Below are positions 62,864 through 64,000 of a DNA stretch of 64,000 nt, piece by piece. This DNA comes from Cellulosimicrobium cellulans (GTDB taxonomy: Bacteria; Actinomycetota; Actinomycetes; Actinomycetales; Cellulomonadaceae): contig NZ_JAFBCN010000001.1 in the NCBI RefSeq assembly GCF_016907755.1, positions 3,224,001-3,288,000 of the forward strand, written 5' to 3'. Positions within the stretch are counted from its first letter, which is position 1; the number at the start of each line of letters is the position of its first letter. The notes below the pieces were generated by a model, which was not told where the DNA came from, did no database searches, and saw only the letters and a list, made by a program, of their open reading frames with translations. The position numbers and the translations under genes were made by a program.

Positions 62864-63697
62864 TCACCAGGCCGGGACCCGGGCCGCCGCATCGTCCCCG
62901 AGCTGGGGTACCCCGCTGACGATCACCCCGGCGGGGACCTCGAGCTTAACCGCCTCCCAACTCCCGAACGGGCTAGCATCGCCGGGGACGTTCGCGTCGA
63001 TCCACTCGCGCGGAACGTGTCCTACCCCGGCGATCTCCATCTCAGGGGTCAGCCGGACGGTCACGAACAACCAGCGGCTGTCCCGGACCATCACGCCGTA
63101 TTCGTGCCGCGACAGGTACGCGGTGAAGCGCCCGGAGCGCGTCGTGGACTTCACCTCCAGGTGCGCCGTGACTGCGCCGTGGGCGAAGGCGATGTCGTAG
63201 CCGAATCCGTCAGACCACGCCGCCACGTGGTCGACGCGGGCACCCGGGCACTCCCCGAGGAGGGCCACGAGGGCCCCCTCCCCGGCCGCCCCCACTTGCT
63301 CACGGGCAGCCGTGTCGACCTTGCCCCAGCTCGACATGACTTGCCCAAACACCTCGTCGGCATCCAGCCCGAGCGCAACTCCCACAGACACGATGTCGGA
63401 GGGCAGCTCGTCCGGCGAGCGGACAAGCTGGTCGGCGTCCTGCACCCACGGCGGCGCCACCCGCTCGAAGATCGTGCTCAGCACCCTTGTCGCCGGTGGC
63501 ACCTGCGATCCCCGGTGCTCGAGGAGTCCCAGGTCCTTCAGCCAGGTCAGGGCGGTCGCGTACTGGGTGGGTGTGAGTTCGCTGTACTGCTCGTGCGTGG
63601 TGAGCAGAGCCTGTGCGCGCGGGATGCCACCGCTCGACGGGAGTACCTCCAGCCAGCGCTTCGCAGCGAGCAGGACCGGCTCAGGAGGCAGGCGCAC
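62864..63697 (-). CDS. DUF3883-type nuclease protein
   Basis: 277 residues from GTG 63697. The C-terminal half is a PD-(D/E)xK nuclease-like DUF3883 domain (GFGYDIAF, then HLEVKSTTRSGRF, with D and ExK; later MVRDSRWLFVTVRL). The N-terminal half is helical (HTH-like SSGGIPRAQALL). It overlaps the helicase stop by 17 bases, so it is in the same transcription unit. DUF3883 proteins are widely associated with restriction and defence loci. Confidence 0.82.
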   Translation of the reverse strand: MRLPPEPVLLAAKRWLEVLPSSGGIPRAQALLTTHEQYSELTPTQYATALTWLKDLGLLEHRGSQVPPATRVLSTIFERVAPPWVQDADQLVRSPDELPSDIVSVGVALGLDADEVFGQVMSSWGKVDTAAREQVGAAGEGALVALLGECPGARVDHVAAWSDGFGYDIAFAHGAVTAHLEVKSTTRSGRFTAYLSRHEYGVMVRDSRWLFVTVRLTPEMEIAGVGHVPREWIDANVPGDASPFGSWEAVKLEVPAGVIVSGVPQLGDDAAARVPAW

Positions 63698-64000
63698 GGA
63701 GGTGGCCCATCAGCGCCTCGAGGTCGCCGCGGTCGAGGCCGCCCCCGGCCGCGGGCTCCTCATCCAGATCAGCAAGCTGCTGCACGGCGGGGTCGTCGAG
63801 GATTCCGCCCATGAACGTGAGCTTGGCCGCCAGCCGCGCGGTGACGACCTCGTCGATCGTGCCCTCGGAGGCGAGCACCGTGATGCGCGTGGCAACGTCG
63901 TGCCGCAGCCCGAGGCGGTGGATCCGGTCAAGGCTTTGCAGGAAGCGTCCCGCGGCGAAGTCGCGGTCCACGTAGACGGCGTCGTGGCACTCGTGGTGGA
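63681..64000 (-). CDS. SNF2/DEAD-type helicase, C-terminal part
   Basis: The frame is open to the right edge and ends at 63681. It reads VYVDRDFAAGRFLQSLDRIHRLG (superfamily 2 motif V/VI, with QSLDRIHRLG), followed by RITVLASEGTIDEVV and a helical tail. The rest of the helicase, including Walker A, is outside the window. Coupled to the DUF3883 nuclease, it belongs to a restriction-like or anti-phage locus with Vsr. Confidence 0.85.
   Translation of the reverse strand, partial: HHECHDAVYVDRDFAAGRFLQSLDRIHRLGLRHDVATRITVLASEGTIDEVVTARLAAKLTFMGGILDDPAVQQLADLDEEPAAGGGLDRGDLEALMGHLRAPAS

Overview
The window is very GC-rich, with codon third positions almost all G or C, frequent GTG starts, many 4-base GTGA/ATGA stop-start overlaps and an actinobacterial-type RNase P RNA. 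The core gene content (DUF4191, RDD, glnA1, glnE, glnA2, panB, map, RNase H/phosphatase fusion, coiled-coil protein, Nif3) resembles the mycobacterial Rv2219-Rv2230 neighbourhood. Together with a secreted GH19 chitinase and a polyphosphate glucokinase, this suggests a soil or plant-associated actinobacterium of the Cellulomonas/Cellulosimicrobium type. That placement is inference; no 16S gene is present.

Layout. 1-169 is a dead IS5-type transposase tail. 198-3232 holds DUF4191, RDD and glnA1, the last behind a good GlnR box. 3243-6483 is a small degraded prophage or integrated element: a headless integrase joined to a tape-measure tail, followed by small coupled ORFs. 6653-11785 is accessory metabolism (chitinase, Baeyer-Villiger-type monooxygenase, SLC13 permease, F420-reductase-like protein). 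11807-27192 is core: glnE and glnA2 (nitrogen), nadE, panB, a murein amidase, map, ppgK, a STAS protein, ppc, a pyridoxine/HMP kinase and rnpB. 27310-39910 holds HelR- and RecQ-type helicases, YaaA, RNase H/phosphatase, Nif3, an ArsR-SulP operon with a perfect 22-bp palindromic operator, an AraC regulator and a VOC protein.

39969-52773, minus strand, is the most system-like locus: DUF4132 (HEAT-like) - MoxR AAA+ ATPase - DUF5682 - VWA protein - SWIM zinc-finger protein - DNA-polymerase-I-like protein. From moxR on, every junction overlaps. It matches the gene set of the functionally obscure Escherichia coli yehI-yehQ cluster, with a polymerase added.

53032-64000 is a visibly less GC-rich defence or genomic island. 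It contains a flavoprotein whose halves appear circularly permuted, a GIY-YIG/DUF2075 ATPase coupled to a MazG-like pyrophosphohydrolase, the 3' half of a tRNA gene (a likely attachment-site scar), a frameshifted polymorphic-toxin pseudogene, a 700-residue protein I do not recognise, a 1.94-kb IS5-type element whose perfect terminal repeats enclose two passenger genes, and a Vsr / DUF3883 nuclease / SNF2-type helicase cluster running off the right edge.
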